Shown: positions 34,604 to 51,352 of the stretch, in pieces
How the letters are laid out: each line of letters begins with the position of its first letter
Position numbering within the stretch: the stretch's first letter is position 1
DNA from: Rhizophlyctis rosea
Taxonomy: Eukaryota; Chytridiomycota; Chytridiomycetes; Rhizophlyctidales; Rhizophlyctidaceae
NCBI GenBank assembly: GCA_027596075.1
Contig: JADGJC010000094.1
Span: 1-64,000, forward strand
DNA length: 64,000 bases
Direction: 5' to 3'
The notes under the pieces: generated by a model
What the model was told of the DNA's origin: nothing
What the model saw: only the letters and a program-made list of their open reading frames with translations
Databases searched by the model: none
Program-made: the position numbers and the translations under genes

Positions 34604-37600
34604 CTAGTCATCCAGTTGAAGCCTGCGTGATTCACCAAAACACAATTAGCTGATGGGCTGAGCGATTCATGCCGATTCTGCTACTCACAGTGCCGCCACT
34701 CCCCGCAATATCCAATGCTTTTCCGGCTTGTCTGATGGCAATTTGACCGCGATGACGAAATTGGTAGAATGGCCGGTGGTGGACAACACGCCGCGCCGTG
34801 CGCTGGTTTTGTAAATCGGGCAGTCATATGTCCCCTTTGGCTTGATGTCGGACATTTTGCATGGCTTGAACCATATGATAGGAAGCGAGTCGTACAGGAC
34901 TTTGGAGTGCGATTCACCAATAACGCCCCTCTCGCGATTCCATCTGGCACCCTCCAGGAAAAGCCCGTTCACATATACCCCATCCTCGGGCGATGTGTCG
35001 GATGTCGACATTGGTAAGACGTCAAATTCAAGACCTAGCTCATCAATGGGGATAGTGTACCGCCGAGCATAGTTTTGTAACGTCGCTTTTGATGCATACA
35101 TTAGTTACTTGAACATCAATGAATCTTAATGTGCGCATTGGTACACTTACCAGTAATGAAGGATTGGGTAAAGAAGAAACCCGACATCCAAAACACCTTC
35201 GGACTTCCCTGCTCAAACCACGTTTGGAAGAACCGGATCCGAGCTACCAAATCGCTCACATATGCTCCCAAAGGCTTCAAAGAAGGGTAGGACTTTGACG
35301 CCCACATTGCCGGCAACCGGCCCGTCAAAATACTCTTGCAAAGCTCCTCCAACTCTGCTGACATAACTACCAAACCCCGGATCGCCTTTTGTACATTCAC
35401 TAAACTAACCAGGACAATCTGTATCAGGCGATTGAATCGAATCATCTCCTGGATGAGGACCGTGTTCATGCTCTCGTTGTAGCTGACAGGGTAGCGTTGT
35501 ATAGCTGCCTCGATGTTGAAAACAGCCGGGATGCGCGATAGGATATCGGTCGCGACTTCAATCAAGATCTCATCGCTGGTCTTTTGCCCACCACCACCTC
35601 CCGACACCTTTTCTTGCGTCTTCAGGACTGATTCGAACAACCCTCGAGTTTCCGCCAGCTGCCGTGCAATGTCACCGTTTTCATGAATTCCAAAGATTTC
35701 AGGGTTTGGATTCAACGGCAACTGACGAATGTAATCCAGATAGTTTTCGTATTTGCCTTTAGCGGGAGCGTAGTAGGTGCCAGATGGGGAGAAACGGTAA
35801 TTGTTATCGTCGACGATTGCAGGGCAGTAGTATGTAGTCAGCAAATTCATCAAAGTCCGCCGATCCCAATCGTCCGTAACTCGGCCACCGTAATTGCACT
35901 CTCCCGTAAGATACGTTAGAGCTTTGAAGGGAATCTCGGCATATGTGTCCAAGAACATTTGAAGTTGACGCATACTGATGCCTGTGATGAAAGGCGTTCA
36001 GCCAATTGCTACTTCGTTCGAAATCAATGTGCGCTACTCACGTAAATCAGAATCATTGAACTCATACGGTATGTTCCAACCAAGCGGCCCGAATGTTCGA
36101 CGTTCCTATGAGATTAATCTGGTGTGAGGATCACAACTCTGCGGAAAGGGTGACCGCAACACTCACCTGAACAACAGCATGGAAAGTGCAGAGACCAAAC
36201 AACAGCTTCTCCCACTCATTTGGTTTCGAACAAGACGTGAAGAACTTCTCATCCGATATGGGATCGCTCAAGTAGCTTTTCAAAATGTTGGCTCGCAGTC
36301 CTTTCGGGGGCTCGTTCGTCATCTTCACTCCCACTTGCAACACAGCGGCGGGGAACTTTGGACTGGGATAACTAGTCAACCAGAGCCGGAAGTCCTTGTG
36401 AATGGATGCTGTGCTCATGTCCTCCACAATCTTCTCTAAGGTTCCCAGCCAGCTCACAGCCAAGTGACAGTTTTGTAATACAACCCACGTCCCGCCCCGC
36501 TGCGCTTCCCGAATCATGGACGCTGCAATGGGACCTTGCCCCTGCCCCAAAGAAATGGACTGACATTTCGATCCCGCAAAGCCTTTGTCTTCCGCAAATT
36601 TGAGCAGCCTAATCATTTGGTCAGAAAAATGTGCGCATATTCTTGAGCACGGAAAGACGAAACACTTACTGAGCCATGGGATCGACGCCAGGCGACAAGA
36701 TGAAAATGAGGGGCGCACGATGATTTGAATCCTCAAAACTTCCGGCCAGATCGAATGTTGGAGGCTCGATAAACTTATGCCCCAATTTGACCTTGACAAA
36801 ATCTTGCACCGCCGGAATGATCCGCTCACTTCTCAATGCTCGAACAATGAGCATCTTCTGGAACTCGTTCAGCTGGTTCCATTGGCCAGGGAAGGCGGTT
36901 TCATGCGGTTCCGAGCTTTCCATGACAGCTTTCCAATCTACCGGCTTGAGGTCATCCCGCAGTCCCTTGAAGGCAGGAAGGTCTGACATTCTGTATATCT
37001 CGGCCCACGATTTGTCAGCGAGGAGGGATGGATCTGGGTTGGGGAGTGGTATATCGCCGACGCTGATGCCGCCTGTCATCAGTTGCTGGAATTCGCCTTC
37101 GTCCAACTCATGATGATTCTTCATAATGCTACAGCATAACAAGAACGAAAACAACAACTTGTCCTTCTCGAAGAGGGATCTGCAAATGTTGTTGTATAGG
37201 GAGTACGTGAAGTATGTTTCCAAATTCTTGAGCCGCCGCTTGACTACGCTGGATTTGTTGGACAAGTTGATGCCGTTGACGAACAGATCAATGAACCAGG
37301 TGAGGGAGTATTGATACATTGGATCGATATTGGCGAGATCGGCTATGCAAAAGTATAGGACCGACGAATGATTGGCGATCGGGCGGTAGGAGTCTCGGGT
37401 GTCATCGATTTTACGTTCCGTTTCCTCGGCAATCTTCTGCTTGTCAAAGAGTTCAACAGAGATCACTTTTGATGATGAAAGGACTTCGATGGCGGTTTCG
37501 TTTTCAAGAATGTTGCCCTCCGAAGATGACAGGATCTCCAAGATCTTATCCTCAATCTCCTTCAAGCGCTTCTTATTGTCGGCACTCTGCAGGATGAGCT

Positions 37601-40600
37601 GCGTCTTCTCCTCCTCCAACTCGGGACGCTCCTTTGTTACCACTATTCCCAGCAACTGATCTTCTAAACCTTCTGGAGTAATCATGAAATTCAGAAGCGA
37701 GACCTTAACACTCAACTCCGGCAGGTAGTGGGGGTTGCGTAATTTCGTCGTGATATATAACCTAAAGGTCTCCGAGTATTCTACTACTGCGTCTCCCAGC
37801 TTTATACATGTAGCCCCACCAGATTTGAAGGTCTGTTTCTGAAGAACGGAGTCCAATATGGGATCAAGCTCTTCCTTGACATTCTCCAATAGGACAGGCA
37901 AGCCGAACTGGATAGCGTTCTCGAGGTTCCGTACGTAATCCGCATCCGTCAGCTTGAGGATTTGGAGGTTGTTTTCCTTCTCCATATTCTTCACCCACTT
38001 ATTTGCTTGTCCTTGCGGATCAATCATAAGAGGCCATCTCCGCCCATTCTCTACTATGATACCGTTATCTATTGAGAAATCGTCCGAAGGTAAGCCGGCG
38101 ATATTCCATGCCCGAATTTTGATAGGATCGCCCAATACTTTTGCCAGAGAAAACGCCTCCGAGCAAGGAATCATAACCTGTGTCAACTTCCCGGCCCATT
38201 CTGCAATACATTCATTCCTGTACATTTTGGTGAAGGAGCCAAGATAAGCTATCACCCCCGCGGCGATCAGCACGTCCCCGGTAAGGTTGAAGAGTGTCCC
38301 ATCGAGCTGCTGAACCACCTCCGTCCACCGCTGCTTTTCACCTCCCAGCCCTCCGAGCAGTTTCTGTGCCCTATCCAATTGATCTGTACAACTTTGAACC
38401 TCCTTCGTCAACCGCTCCTTCTTCTCGGCAAGCGCTTGCAAGTTATCATTGAGCGCTTGAAGTCGATCTACAACCTCCTTCAATTGAGCTCTCTTCTCTG
38501 CCAAACTCGCCATGGTCTCCGCCAACTCCGCCTCAGCATGTGCTAACGCGATCTGCTTGGGTGCTACCTCCTTTGCCACACGATCATATGCCTCCATTGC
38601 AACAATCCAGTTGCAAAGACCCTCAGCTGCTGAAGATGCGTTACGAACTTTCTCCGGTTTGAATTCAGGATTGGGAATGTACGTGGTCCGAATCTTCTTG
38701 ATAACTGCAGCTGGGATGTCGTCTTTGTCAAATGTTTTCAAGCTATCTAGAAATTTGGGATCACCAAGCATCTTCAACGACGATTTCCAATAGTCGAATA
38801 CCATGCGCCCAGAACCGGAAGGATCAGGAACCTTTTCCGGCTTGATGTCCTTCATAACGCAAACCGCCTCCATCACCAGTTTCACCCCATCAGGCGGATT
38901 CTTCATTGATTTTACTAAGTCAATGTCGGACTTCTTCAAAGTATCCAAAGCCGCCAGCGCCGAGTTCAGCAATGGGAGTGCCTGAGCGAGATCATTCTCA
39001 CACTCGCTTTTTATGGCAGCTGCTTGATTAGCTTTTTCCGTTGCAACCGCCTCATCAGCTGACACCGTCTTTTTCGTAGCTTCTACTTCTACAGACTCTT
39101 TCTCAATCTTTCCTAACATAAGCACTGTCTCTTCAGACGTCTTCAGCAGCTGTGGTTGCAAATTTTGAAGATCTATCTGCATCTGAGCGATTTGTTCCGC
39201 CGCAAACTGCAACTTATCAAGACCTCCCACATATCGCCGTTTGACAGCCGATACTTCATCGCGCTTCTTGGTCAACAACGTTTTGTACGCGTACAACAGC
39301 TCTAGGTAACTGGTGGGTGTCACGTAGTTGTGCCGAGAAAGAGCCGCGAGATACTTTTCCGACAGAGCGATGGACGACTGGTGGAAGTGCTTACACATGT
39401 CCACAACCGCTGAACGGACAGAATCGCTGAGTTCTATTTCAGCCAGGAACTGCCGAGCGACTGCCTGTAGGGCGTCATCTGGCCACGCTTGGAACCAGTC
39501 AATGGTGCAACAGTTGACAATGGAGGAGAACTGACGCAGCCGGGCGCGGAACGCCTCACCGATAGGGCTCATGCAAAGCACAACATGTAGGTTCCTCCTC
39601 ACTCTTTCTATGAAGTAGTTGTATAACGCCGCTGGACTCCCATCGCCGGCCTTCCCCTCATCCTGTGCGTCCGATACACACCGTTCAATGAGATTCTGTC
39701 GTTCATCCGGTGCAAACAGATTTGGTACATCTCCAGAGTTCAACAAATTGCTGACATCCTCAATAAATGACTCTTCTTTGATCTGTGTGTCCGGGAAAAG
39801 GAAGACTGTTTTCCTGTTGTCGGCGCCTGCGAGTATGAGCATCTTTTTGAGATCCTCCCTCCACTCCGTCCGTCCATAAGATTTTGATATCTCTATCTGA
39901 TAAAGCTCGTACTGCATGATGAACGCAGCCAAGCGCGATAGACTCTGTCGTCCACTCCCGCCCACTCCCACCAATAGTGCATTCCCACCCGGCAACTTCA
40001 AAATCCGACATATTCGAGATACGTGCTCAATGGCAAATCGGAACAGAACTAGATTTAGCTTCGCCTTCTTCACCTGGTTATATTCCCCAAGCTGCACCGC
40101 GACCGCTTCCGTTACCTTTTCCATATCTGCAAGCTCGACATAATCAGGCTCAGTCGCCCCCACCCTCTTCCCAAGGAAGTCCCCGAACATCAAGCCCCGC
40201 ATGTCATCTTCCATCATCATTTTCAACTCCCCATTCGGCTCTCCCGTTGCAAGATGCTGGAACACTTCATCAGGTTCCCGACCAAACTTTTCCTTGACAA
40301 CATCCAACAAGTAACTAAATAAATTGAACCGATCATCATCCGTAACGAGCCGGTCATAGTAAACTCTGTAAACTTCGTGGGTCCACAAACGGATAATAGA
40401 ATCGATTGTTCCGAAGTACTGGGGACGAGAAAGCGTAACGCCTTGGAAAACGCGGGAGAAATCACGAAGGTTGAACGTGTAGTGAGTTTTCGCAGGGGTA
40501 GGGAGTAGGTTTCCAACCACCCAGGTGTGAACACTGCTTGTGCCATTGACCAAATTTTGAGCTAATGAACGAACCTCCTCCGGGAACTCCATACGGCCAA

Positions 40601-43600
40601 AGTGCCAGTCGAGGATGGAGTTGAAGATTCGTGACATGGTGACGTCGTCGAAGGCATTGATAACGATTTGATTGAAATGACGTTGGAACCGCGGAGTAAC
40701 GACATTTCGGCCTCCCCCAGGTGGTCCCATCGCTGCAATGAGCTGAATATCTATGAGCTCTAACTTGGTGGTATCCTTCTTGTCATACCAATTCCCATGA
40801 TCGAGCCACTGCCTGAATAGCTCGATAGGAGGCTGGGCACCGTACTGCTCTTTAGCAGGCATGTTCAAATCATCTATGAATATGAGAACCCGTTTCCCAA
40901 CTGGCGGTCCGAACACTCCTTTCCGCCTTTTATCTAATTTCGACATAACAATATCCTGCGTCTGAGCGGCACTAGTGCGGGCGGAGAAGTTAATAAACAT
41001 TGGAATATACTTATCGCGTGATACTCCGGAGAGCAGCTTGTTGCTGATGTATTTCGACTTCCCCGTCCCGGTTGGCCCAACGAGCAAGAAACCGCGGTCA
41101 TGAGTAATGAGCAGGTCCATCAAGTAGTTATACCGTGCGGTGTCCTTTGTGGGAATGATGATATCGTTGAACTGAGCATCGGCAGAGATAGGTACACTAT
41201 CTATAGTATTGAGCCAAGGGATCCACCGATCCGCTTCTCCCGTTTCGAATACTAAATCATGAAGGATGCCTTCCTCCGGTAGAGACATGACCAATGGCTG
41301 TGCTAACTTGCTGACAGCATCGCGGGTGACTTTGTCGAATTTGACTTGACTCGCTGCATCTATGCTACCTCCGATAGACCATACCAAAGCAAACACAAAG
41401 CGACACTCTATCCGCTGTAGATTGATCTCCTTCCCGTCATTTTCCTCAGGCGTATGTTCCCGCAGGTCATCAAGCATGCTATCGAATAGGTTGATGCAGG
41501 AATTGACCAGGCCTATGTCGGTGGTGGGTGAAAGTTCTTTGCATTCTCGCCGGGCGAAATGAAGCGTGGGTGGTACTAGTGATTCGAAAAGTCCTTGTAT
41601 ATACTTCTTTCGCTCATCCGAAAGATATTCCACCCCCTCGAGCCAAGATTGCACCAATGGTCGCCACCCCAGTCTCTCCGGTTCCAAGTACACCATACCA
41701 CAGCGACTGACAGTAGCAGGCTACATCGTGGCGTTAGCATAATTGACCTGTAATGATAAATAGGAATCACTTACCGATGCCACGGCTAAGTCCATCACCT
41801 CAAACAGTAAACTCATTGTGTTTGACAGCTGGATGATTTCACCGCTCATCAAACAAAGCTTCTTGTTATCATCTAGCACTGTATTCATGTTTTCTACCCA
41901 AATGGCGTCCACTGGCCCATCAAATATCACCCACTTCCGATCGGGGCTGGTGCTGCTGGCAAAACTACGGAAAGTCGTTGCTAGGACCCCATCCGTCCAT
42001 TCGTGAGAAACAGGGTCAAATTGACCATATAGTTGCCCCATCGAAATGGCCTTCGGGTTCAGCACTCGGTATTGAACCTTCAGCCACTCGCTCTCTGGGT
42101 TGTTTCCTCCCACAGTATTGGCCAGTTCCGTCAGCGCCTCAGCTAAAACTCTATACGCCGACGTTTTTCCTGCAAATGGTTCCCCAACAAGCATGAATCC
42201 GTGCCGAACGAGCATCATCTCATATAGTTGGATGATTTTCTCCTCAAACGCGGGAACGAGCTGCAGGCGCATCTTTTTACAATTTGATTCGATGGCTCCA
42301 TGCAGTAATTCATAGTCTGGTTTAGGCAGACGCACTCCGGGAAAGAGGTCTGACGCGATACCTTTGAAAAGGGCGATATCCTGAGACAAGAACTTTGGTA
42401 AGTTGACGTCGATGATGGATCTCAACACCAAGATGTTTTCGTCCTCATCAGGATACTTGAGTTTCAAGTTCCCCGCTGCTGTCAATACACTTTTCACTGC
42501 CCGCATGCCGTAGTCATAATGATCCTGACTTGATAGCTGTTCGGAACATAGACGATATGTTGCTGCAATCTTCCGGGCCAAATTCCGTGCGTCTATGAAT
42601 CCAAAGGAGTAGAGGGTAATCTCGCCGATGAGAGTGTAGTCGGGTACCATCATGGCCACGGTCCGGAAGAGGGCTTTGAGGTTATCAGGAAGTTCAGAGC
42701 GACCGGCATACCCCGGATTCATCGTGATGAACACCGCACAGGTCGGCTTGAGGGGTAGCTTTGTCCCTTCAAACATGAATTCAGCAACATGTGCAGCGAT
42801 TGCCCTTTGGATAGTGAGGATTTGCTGAGCCACTACAGACAACACTTCAAGGTCGATACGGTTGAACTCGTCGAAACATGCCCATGCCCCGGAAGCCGCC
42901 AAACCCTTGAAGAATTTCCCCATCGCCAGATAGTCCAGTCCGTCTGAGCAATTGAAGACGACGCACTGTTTTGCGAGTGCTTTCGCAAGGTCCTTTGTGG
43001 TTTCAGTCTTTCCCGTCCCTGCAGGTCCTTCGGGTGCACCTCCGAGATTCAACTGCAACGCTCCAAACAGCGTCCGATAACATCGATCCGTCAACGGAGT
43101 GATTACCAGGCGTGGTGAATTACCCAGGTACTCATACCCATACCGTTTCTCCGCATTGATCATCTTGACTGCCACTTCGTTGTCTTCCCAGTAATACCGA
43201 AGCTGTGCTAGCCATGAGAAATCATTCGTGTCCTTCAGCGGTTCTCCCTGCGCCAACTGCGCGACAACGTCCCGGGCGTGAACATCTATGACAACCAGAG
43301 CCCCGAGCGTGAAGCGTGCCATCCTTGTCAATTCTCCACGTACTAGTCTGAGAATCTCATTGAGTTCCTTATTCAACTTTTGGAGATAATCTTCGAGCCC
43401 CTTCTTTCCCAGCGGTATAGCTTCCTCCACACCGAGCGTCCAGAATATGGAACTGACACAGAGAACAACCTGACCGGGCCAGTCCAACACCCACTTCTCC
43501 CGTGGTGTCACAAAGTATGCCTCATATGCTTCGGCAATGATGCTGTGAACACTCGATAGCATGACGCGCTCCACCTTTAATGAAAGCGTTAGCCATGGGT

Positions 43601-46600
43601 CGGTCCAATGAATCATTGCACATACGTACATCGGACAACCATTTCTCCACTGCCCCTTTCGCAGCTGCCGTTGAGACTTTCTCCACTAATTCCAACCTCT
43701 CTTTCTCACTCGAGAAAAGGGCGTGAATATCAAGCTTATCGTCGAACTCCAGTGTGGCCACTCCTTCAAAGCACTTCTTCAAGTGTGGTTGCACACGGGT
43801 AGGGTCCTTTGTCTCACTAAGAATCTCGAGCATCTCATCGTTGGATAGGAAAAAGAACCGTGGGAAGTACAGCCGTTTGACTTCCAAGTATGAGTTTAAT
43901 CCCTTCAAAATCAACTCCAGCATGCCATTATTCTTCTGCAGTTCGTCCAGCATGTTGGGGATGTCGGTCACTTTCATGATATGGCGATCGGCGTTGACTG
44001 TCTGAAGATAAATGGCAGCGTTGTCAGCAGGTAGGCGGCACATGGTGGCACTCCGAAACACATACCGTCATCATCTTCCTCCAACTTTGATCCACCATCT
44101 TGAACTTTCTCCCCTCCTCGGGCATCTGGTTCATGATGTCCTCACTACTAAAAATAGGTTCCAGATACAACCATGTCGCCTGTACTTTGAGCCACTCGTC
44201 GATAATCTCCTGTGTCATCAGCAGCCGTCTCTCCCAATCTTTGATTTGCTGTTCGAAAGGTTTGATGTATGGAGATCCACGCATTGATTGCGTCTTCACA
44301 ATCTGATCATCCAATAATTGCTGTGCATCATCCACCGACGATAGTATGAAGGTGCCAGATTCCCGGTACGGCAGCAGAATGTACTCCAATGGTTCCCATT
44401 CTCCAAACATCTTGTTCAAGTTCTTTTCTAGAGTATATTCTTTCCCCGCAGCATCTAGAAAGAAAGTGTTGGAATTCCTATAGCATTTGTCTTTTTGCGT
44501 AAATTTCCTTACCGCTGATTTCCTGAAACGGGGTCAAGAATTGCTCCAAATTCATCTTCAGCATTTTTCGCAAGCTACTTGAGGAATCCGGCTTGATGTC
44601 AAACCCAGCCACCTCGCTCATCTTGTTCCAGTGCCGTTCTCGCATGCCCGGATTGCAAAGGACGTGGATGAGAGGGATGTTTACCATGAACTCATCTATC
44701 TTCTCCTTCACTTGTTTAGCAATGTTCTGCGGGGCAGCGTCGGCTACAAGAGTTCCCAACAACCGATACATCTCCCGTTTCAGACCATCAACTTCCGCTT
44801 CAATTTGTTCCGCGTCTAACTCTAATAAGTTTCCGTCCATCCACTTCTTATAACTCTTCTGGAAGTTAACCGCCGTTGTGTACAGTGCCTGGTATGGTTC
44901 CAACGCATTGAGGATCTGCTTCCTTTGTGGGTATACCGTCAATTGCCAGCCAAACAACTGCTCCTCTTTGTTGAACGTCGCTATGGTATCGGCAGCTTGT
45001 TGTAGTTGTTTGGCGAGCGTCTGTACTTTCTTCACGTAGAATGGCATCTCATCTAGCTCCCCAACTTCCCGCAACTCATCCACCTGTTGTTGGAATTCCT
45101 GAAGCTCCGTTTCGAACTTGGACCGCCGTTCCTTCAGCGCCGCCTGAGACTTCTCCTTTGCCGCCCCAATGATCTCATTATGGTGCTCCAAGATGGGAAT
45201 GATACGAGTTGGCCACGTGAATGTGACGTTGTTCAACTCAATGTGCTCCTTCGTCAAGGCAGAAAAGTTCATCAGGTATACTAATATCTTCCGCGATTCC
45301 TCCAGTTCTGCCAATAAGGCAGGCAGTTCCTCAGTCCTAACTGATTCCATGTATGCAATTTGATCAGCCATCTCTTTGAACGATTCCGGTGCCCGGAGAG
45401 CCTTCTCTTCAATGGCTTCATATCGAGCACAAATCCTGACAGGAGACTATTCAGTAATATGCAATGGGACGGCCATTCTAGGGAAAACTCACTGTCGCTG
45501 GTGATCAGCATTCTGCTCCACAATCTTCCCCAAGTACTTGTTGGAGAGCGCAATGGCTTGCGACGCGAGCGACTTGTGAAGTTCGTCACAATTCAACTCC
45601 ACCATGGTGAGCTCCACTCGGCGGGGATTTGCCATGATCTCAGCAGCTAGCCCTCTGTAGTTGTCGATTTCCTATAAGTTCAAGTGAGTTGAGTTATAAC
45701 ATCATGCAGCAATTCAGCAGGAGTACCTACCCGTGTGTAATCTTCAAATGAATGTTCTTGCTCAAAGAACGTGGCAATATTCTGCTCAAGGTCCTTGGAA
45801 TACATGTGCTGATATTTATCGTAGGTTTTGAGGAAGCTCTTCACTACATCAAAACAATCCGCGGCATATTTTCGGAGTTGTGCCGCCGCGCGATCCACGA
45901 GACCCTCTTCTAACCTGATTGACAGCTGGTCACTTTCCGCTACGGCTGCCGTGCGGAGGAGATTGGTTTCCACAGGCCCTTGCCCTAATAGGGATTCCCC
46001 AGCTGATCCATAAATGACACCCTCTATCTTTGGCAAAGACTCGATCGTCTGCACGACGTATCCGAGGCCCTCAATAATTGACTCCTCAATTTCGCTCAAG
46101 CTCGGATCGAACTCGATTCCTTTAGAAACATTCAGCCACAAGCGGACGGCAAAGCGCGGACTGGGCTTTCGAATGAATCTGCTTGCATTTCGGTCCTTAT
46201 CATCCTCAGCGTGTCCATCCTCCTGTAACCGTTTAATAGGTTCCCCAAATAGATCCAGGTAACTGCGCAAGCTCTCCAAAATGACGAAAAGGATCTCATT
46301 ATACACCAGTGTCGATGCGCATCGGAAGTATGAATCAGGTGGCCGTAGTGGAATTTGATTCCGTTTGTTTGGTCGAATGAAATACTCAGCATACGTGCGC
46401 AGTACCGTGGCGTACCAACTAAATCAAAATTGCCCTTGTTCAGTCACGCCGTTACAAACAATGCCCTGACACAGGACTGTACCCACCCATTCAACATTCG
46501 GTCTCTGCATTTCTCAGAATGTACCAGCAAAATACTCCGGAATGTCGAAATCCGGTATGCCCCCTTCTCGGAACGGATCTCATCGGCATCCACAAACCGT

Positions 46601-48047
46601 AGTCGGCGATATGTGTCCCACAGATCTAAAACTTTTAACATTGCTGGATGTCCAATGAATAGTATCCTCTCTACTTTGGCTCTCGTTTCTAGAAATGCAG
46701 ACCTCCACGGGGATGGGAATGGGCATCGATCTTGTGCAAATGGCAAAATATCTGAGGGTCTAGGTCAAGTTTAGATGACTTATGGTGAAGGAAGACCATC
46801 GCAGACTATACTCACTCTTCCCGTCGGGCCCTCCCAGCTCTTGTCTTCAGAATGTAGTGTACTAAACAGATCACTTGTTAGTTAGTCCTTCCAAGTCCTC
46901 AAAATGATCCCGCTCATACCCGCCGACTGCTTGCCACTTTCCGTATACTCCCAATGCACCTCCTCCAACAAGTCAGCCGTTATTGTGTTGTATCGCTCAA
47001 TAAGTTCACCGGGAACCGCCGACATGATATTGTCCAACCAATCTCTACTGATATCACTGATAGCGTGCGATTTTATAACATTGCCAAAGTAATCGTAAAA
47101 GACCTGCACGGCGTCAGAAATGATTATGGTGCAGTTTGATCATCTACCCATAAATTACCTCAACTAAACTTTCTTCGTCCATTGCGCGCTCGTTAGAAGC
47201 CGACTGGGCCAGTGTCTGCGCCAACCGAATGTCCGGCACGAACTCATTCGCCATGTTGTTCAATAGGATAGTACCAATGTCATCTGTGTTTCATACATGA
47301 ATGACTTAGAGGCATGTTCATTAACTCAAAAGGCGTTATGCCACCAACCCTCATTCTTTCCGCCTTTTGAGTTCTTCTGATCTCTGCAAGGAAAACAAGC
47401 TTCAGTACAAATGCCAAAACCGTAGCAATTATACGTACTTACATTAGAAAATCCACCAATTGCTCTTTGAAAGTACTGGCTTTGTGTGGTAGAACCTCAC
47501 GGCTATAGTCCTCTCGCTCAATCGCCGTCAGCATTTTCCGCGCGTTCAACCTTCCTATTTCGTGCTGGTGAAACCCATCTTCCAAGGCTCTCGTCCGTGC
47601 GGGTGCACCGAAGCTAGACTGATCCATTCGCGCTCGTTCCAATCTCGCCATGGGGTCTTCAATGACGACGTGATGATGTGGATGTATGGTGAGAGGTCGT
47701 CGTGGTGGTGGAGCTCGGACTTTTATGCGAGCGAGAAGTGATGCTGGCATCTCGTCACCGCCATATCGAGTCGCCTGCGACTCCTTTATGAGCTCTGATG
47801 GGCGGCAACATGAATGAAAGGATGCTCAGGGTCATGAAATGTTGCACTGAGAATAATTGTTGATACCTTTCAATGTCACGGTTTTCTTCCTGAGCACTCG
47901 ACGCTCTTCAACTCCTTCATATCCTGGATCCCATCCATATCGCTCATCAGTCACCTCTGGTAATACTTGTGAATCTGCTGGCGCTATATCTGAACTTAGT
48001 AGTGGCGGCGATATGCCTGTCGACGTGGGAGGCGCTATTTCCGCCAT
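34604..48047 (-). CDS. Inner-arm axonemal dynein heavy chain (DNAH3/7/12 type)
   Basis: A full-length dynein motor for flagellar beating, spanning 13.4 kb with many introns in the stem and tail parts and one 5 kb exon (36666-41696). The start [20 protein letters not shown] is at 48047. The linker region contains [40 protein letters not shown] and [20 protein letters not shown], typical of single-headed inner-arm dyneins. P-loops are AAA1 [18 protein letters not shown] (43005-43028), AAA2 [12 protein letters not shown] (near 42165), AAA3 [10 protein letters not shown] (41055-41078) and AAA4 [12 protein letters not shown] (near 39950). The stalk coiled coil and microtubule-binding tip ([20 protein letters not shown]) lie near 38300-39300. 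The C-terminus [15 protein letters not shown] ends at 34604 after a last intron. No frame breaks were seen. Confidence 0.96.
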
Positions 48048-48889
48048 GCCGATGTGTGTTGAGAGACAATGCAGTAAAGCAAAATCTGAACAGGAACAGC
48101 GAGGCAGACTTGCAGGACCGAGTTGGTGGCACGACTGGACCCTGAATTGGATCGACAATGCAACGCAGCCAGGAAACGGCGCTAGTACATGTCGATTACC
48201 TAAGCCAATTGTTCAACTATGTGCCGATGAGAGTCTCCGTTCCCCAAGTACTTAGGCACTCTTCACGTATGTTAGCTTTCATCGTGGAAACCAAAGACAT
48301 TCACCCGGGCAACAAATGACTCGCTTGAATTGATCTCTCGCTGCGTCACTAATGACTCTCCCTCCTACCAATGCAATATCGGATGGTGAGATTTTCACTG
48401 CCTTGAACCCATCATGTAAATCTTGGTGACACGCCCCCCGACCAATGACAATGGTTTTTGACCATCGCATTTTTTTTTTAACGGAGAGCCCCCTGGATGA
48501 CGAAGGAGATGGCGACTGACGGCAGAAACGGTAAGGCAGCCTTAGCATGAACAAAGATCGCAGTGGGGTTACCTTCTTGGGAGAGAGTGAAGATCAGTGA
48601 ATATTGGGGAAGGGTACAACTGCGCAACGTCTACAGGCCGGCTTGAAAGAACGATGGTTGATCATGCCAGTATGATCAATCGGTTCAGGCGATCTTTCAA
48701 GAATTTGTCTTTCGCGAAGTGCGGAAAGGGTCCACCGATGCACATCATGATGCTCTACTGTAGCATGTTGTACCCAGATGCACATCACAATACCCTGCTG
48801 ATAAGGCTGTATATTCCAAAGCACGCTGGTGAAACACCAAAAGGATTTGCAACACAGATATGAAGGGGACGAAGAAAAGATGCGGTATT
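48048..48889. other. Intergenic region between RVB2 and the dynein start
   Basis: 840 bp downstream of RVB2 and upstream of the dynein, both on the minus strand; the dynein promoter should be here. Minus 48279-48554 and plus 48597-48863 hold frames of about 90 codons with no recognisable features. Confidence 0.45.
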
Positions 48890-50914
<2,025 letters not shown>

Positions 50915-51352
50915 ATTTGGATCAGGTTAACGCGCGATGGATAAGAGGATGAAGGGGTAGTAGTCTAGTCAGACCACAATATTGCTGCTCCGTAGTTATG
51001 TGAGTGCGTATTTGGCTACTAGCTTGCGGCGTCAGAAGGAGGGAAATTCGCGTATCAGGATTCAGGGTAAGCAGTCAAAATAATGGTGTGGGATTGTGGA
51101 TATGAAATTTCCCAAAGCCAAACTGCATGTTGTGTGCAACATTGCAAACGCGTTCCAACATCCTCCATGTCATTCTGACTCATTCAAACGCGCAGTCTCA
51201 TCACACCTGCTGATCGTATTCCTGATCAAAGTGTCAATGGCCTGGCTCCACATAAGTACAGGAGCACAGGAGCCATGATACCGTCAACCTTTTTGCGTTT
51301 TTGAACATAACCAAGTGAGATCAGAAATAAATACAAAAATCTCGTTTTCATA
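50915..51352. promoter_or_regulatory. Divergent upstream region of RVB2 and EDC4
   Basis: 438 bp between two opposed start codons, presumed to hold both promoters. An A-rich stretch (AGAAATAAATACAAAAATC) just precedes the EDC4 start. No named motif was identified. Confidence 0.45.

Noticed and set aside
48279..48554. 91-codon minus-strand frame between RVB2 and dynein
   Set aside because: No homology signal and an ordinary length for a chance frame.
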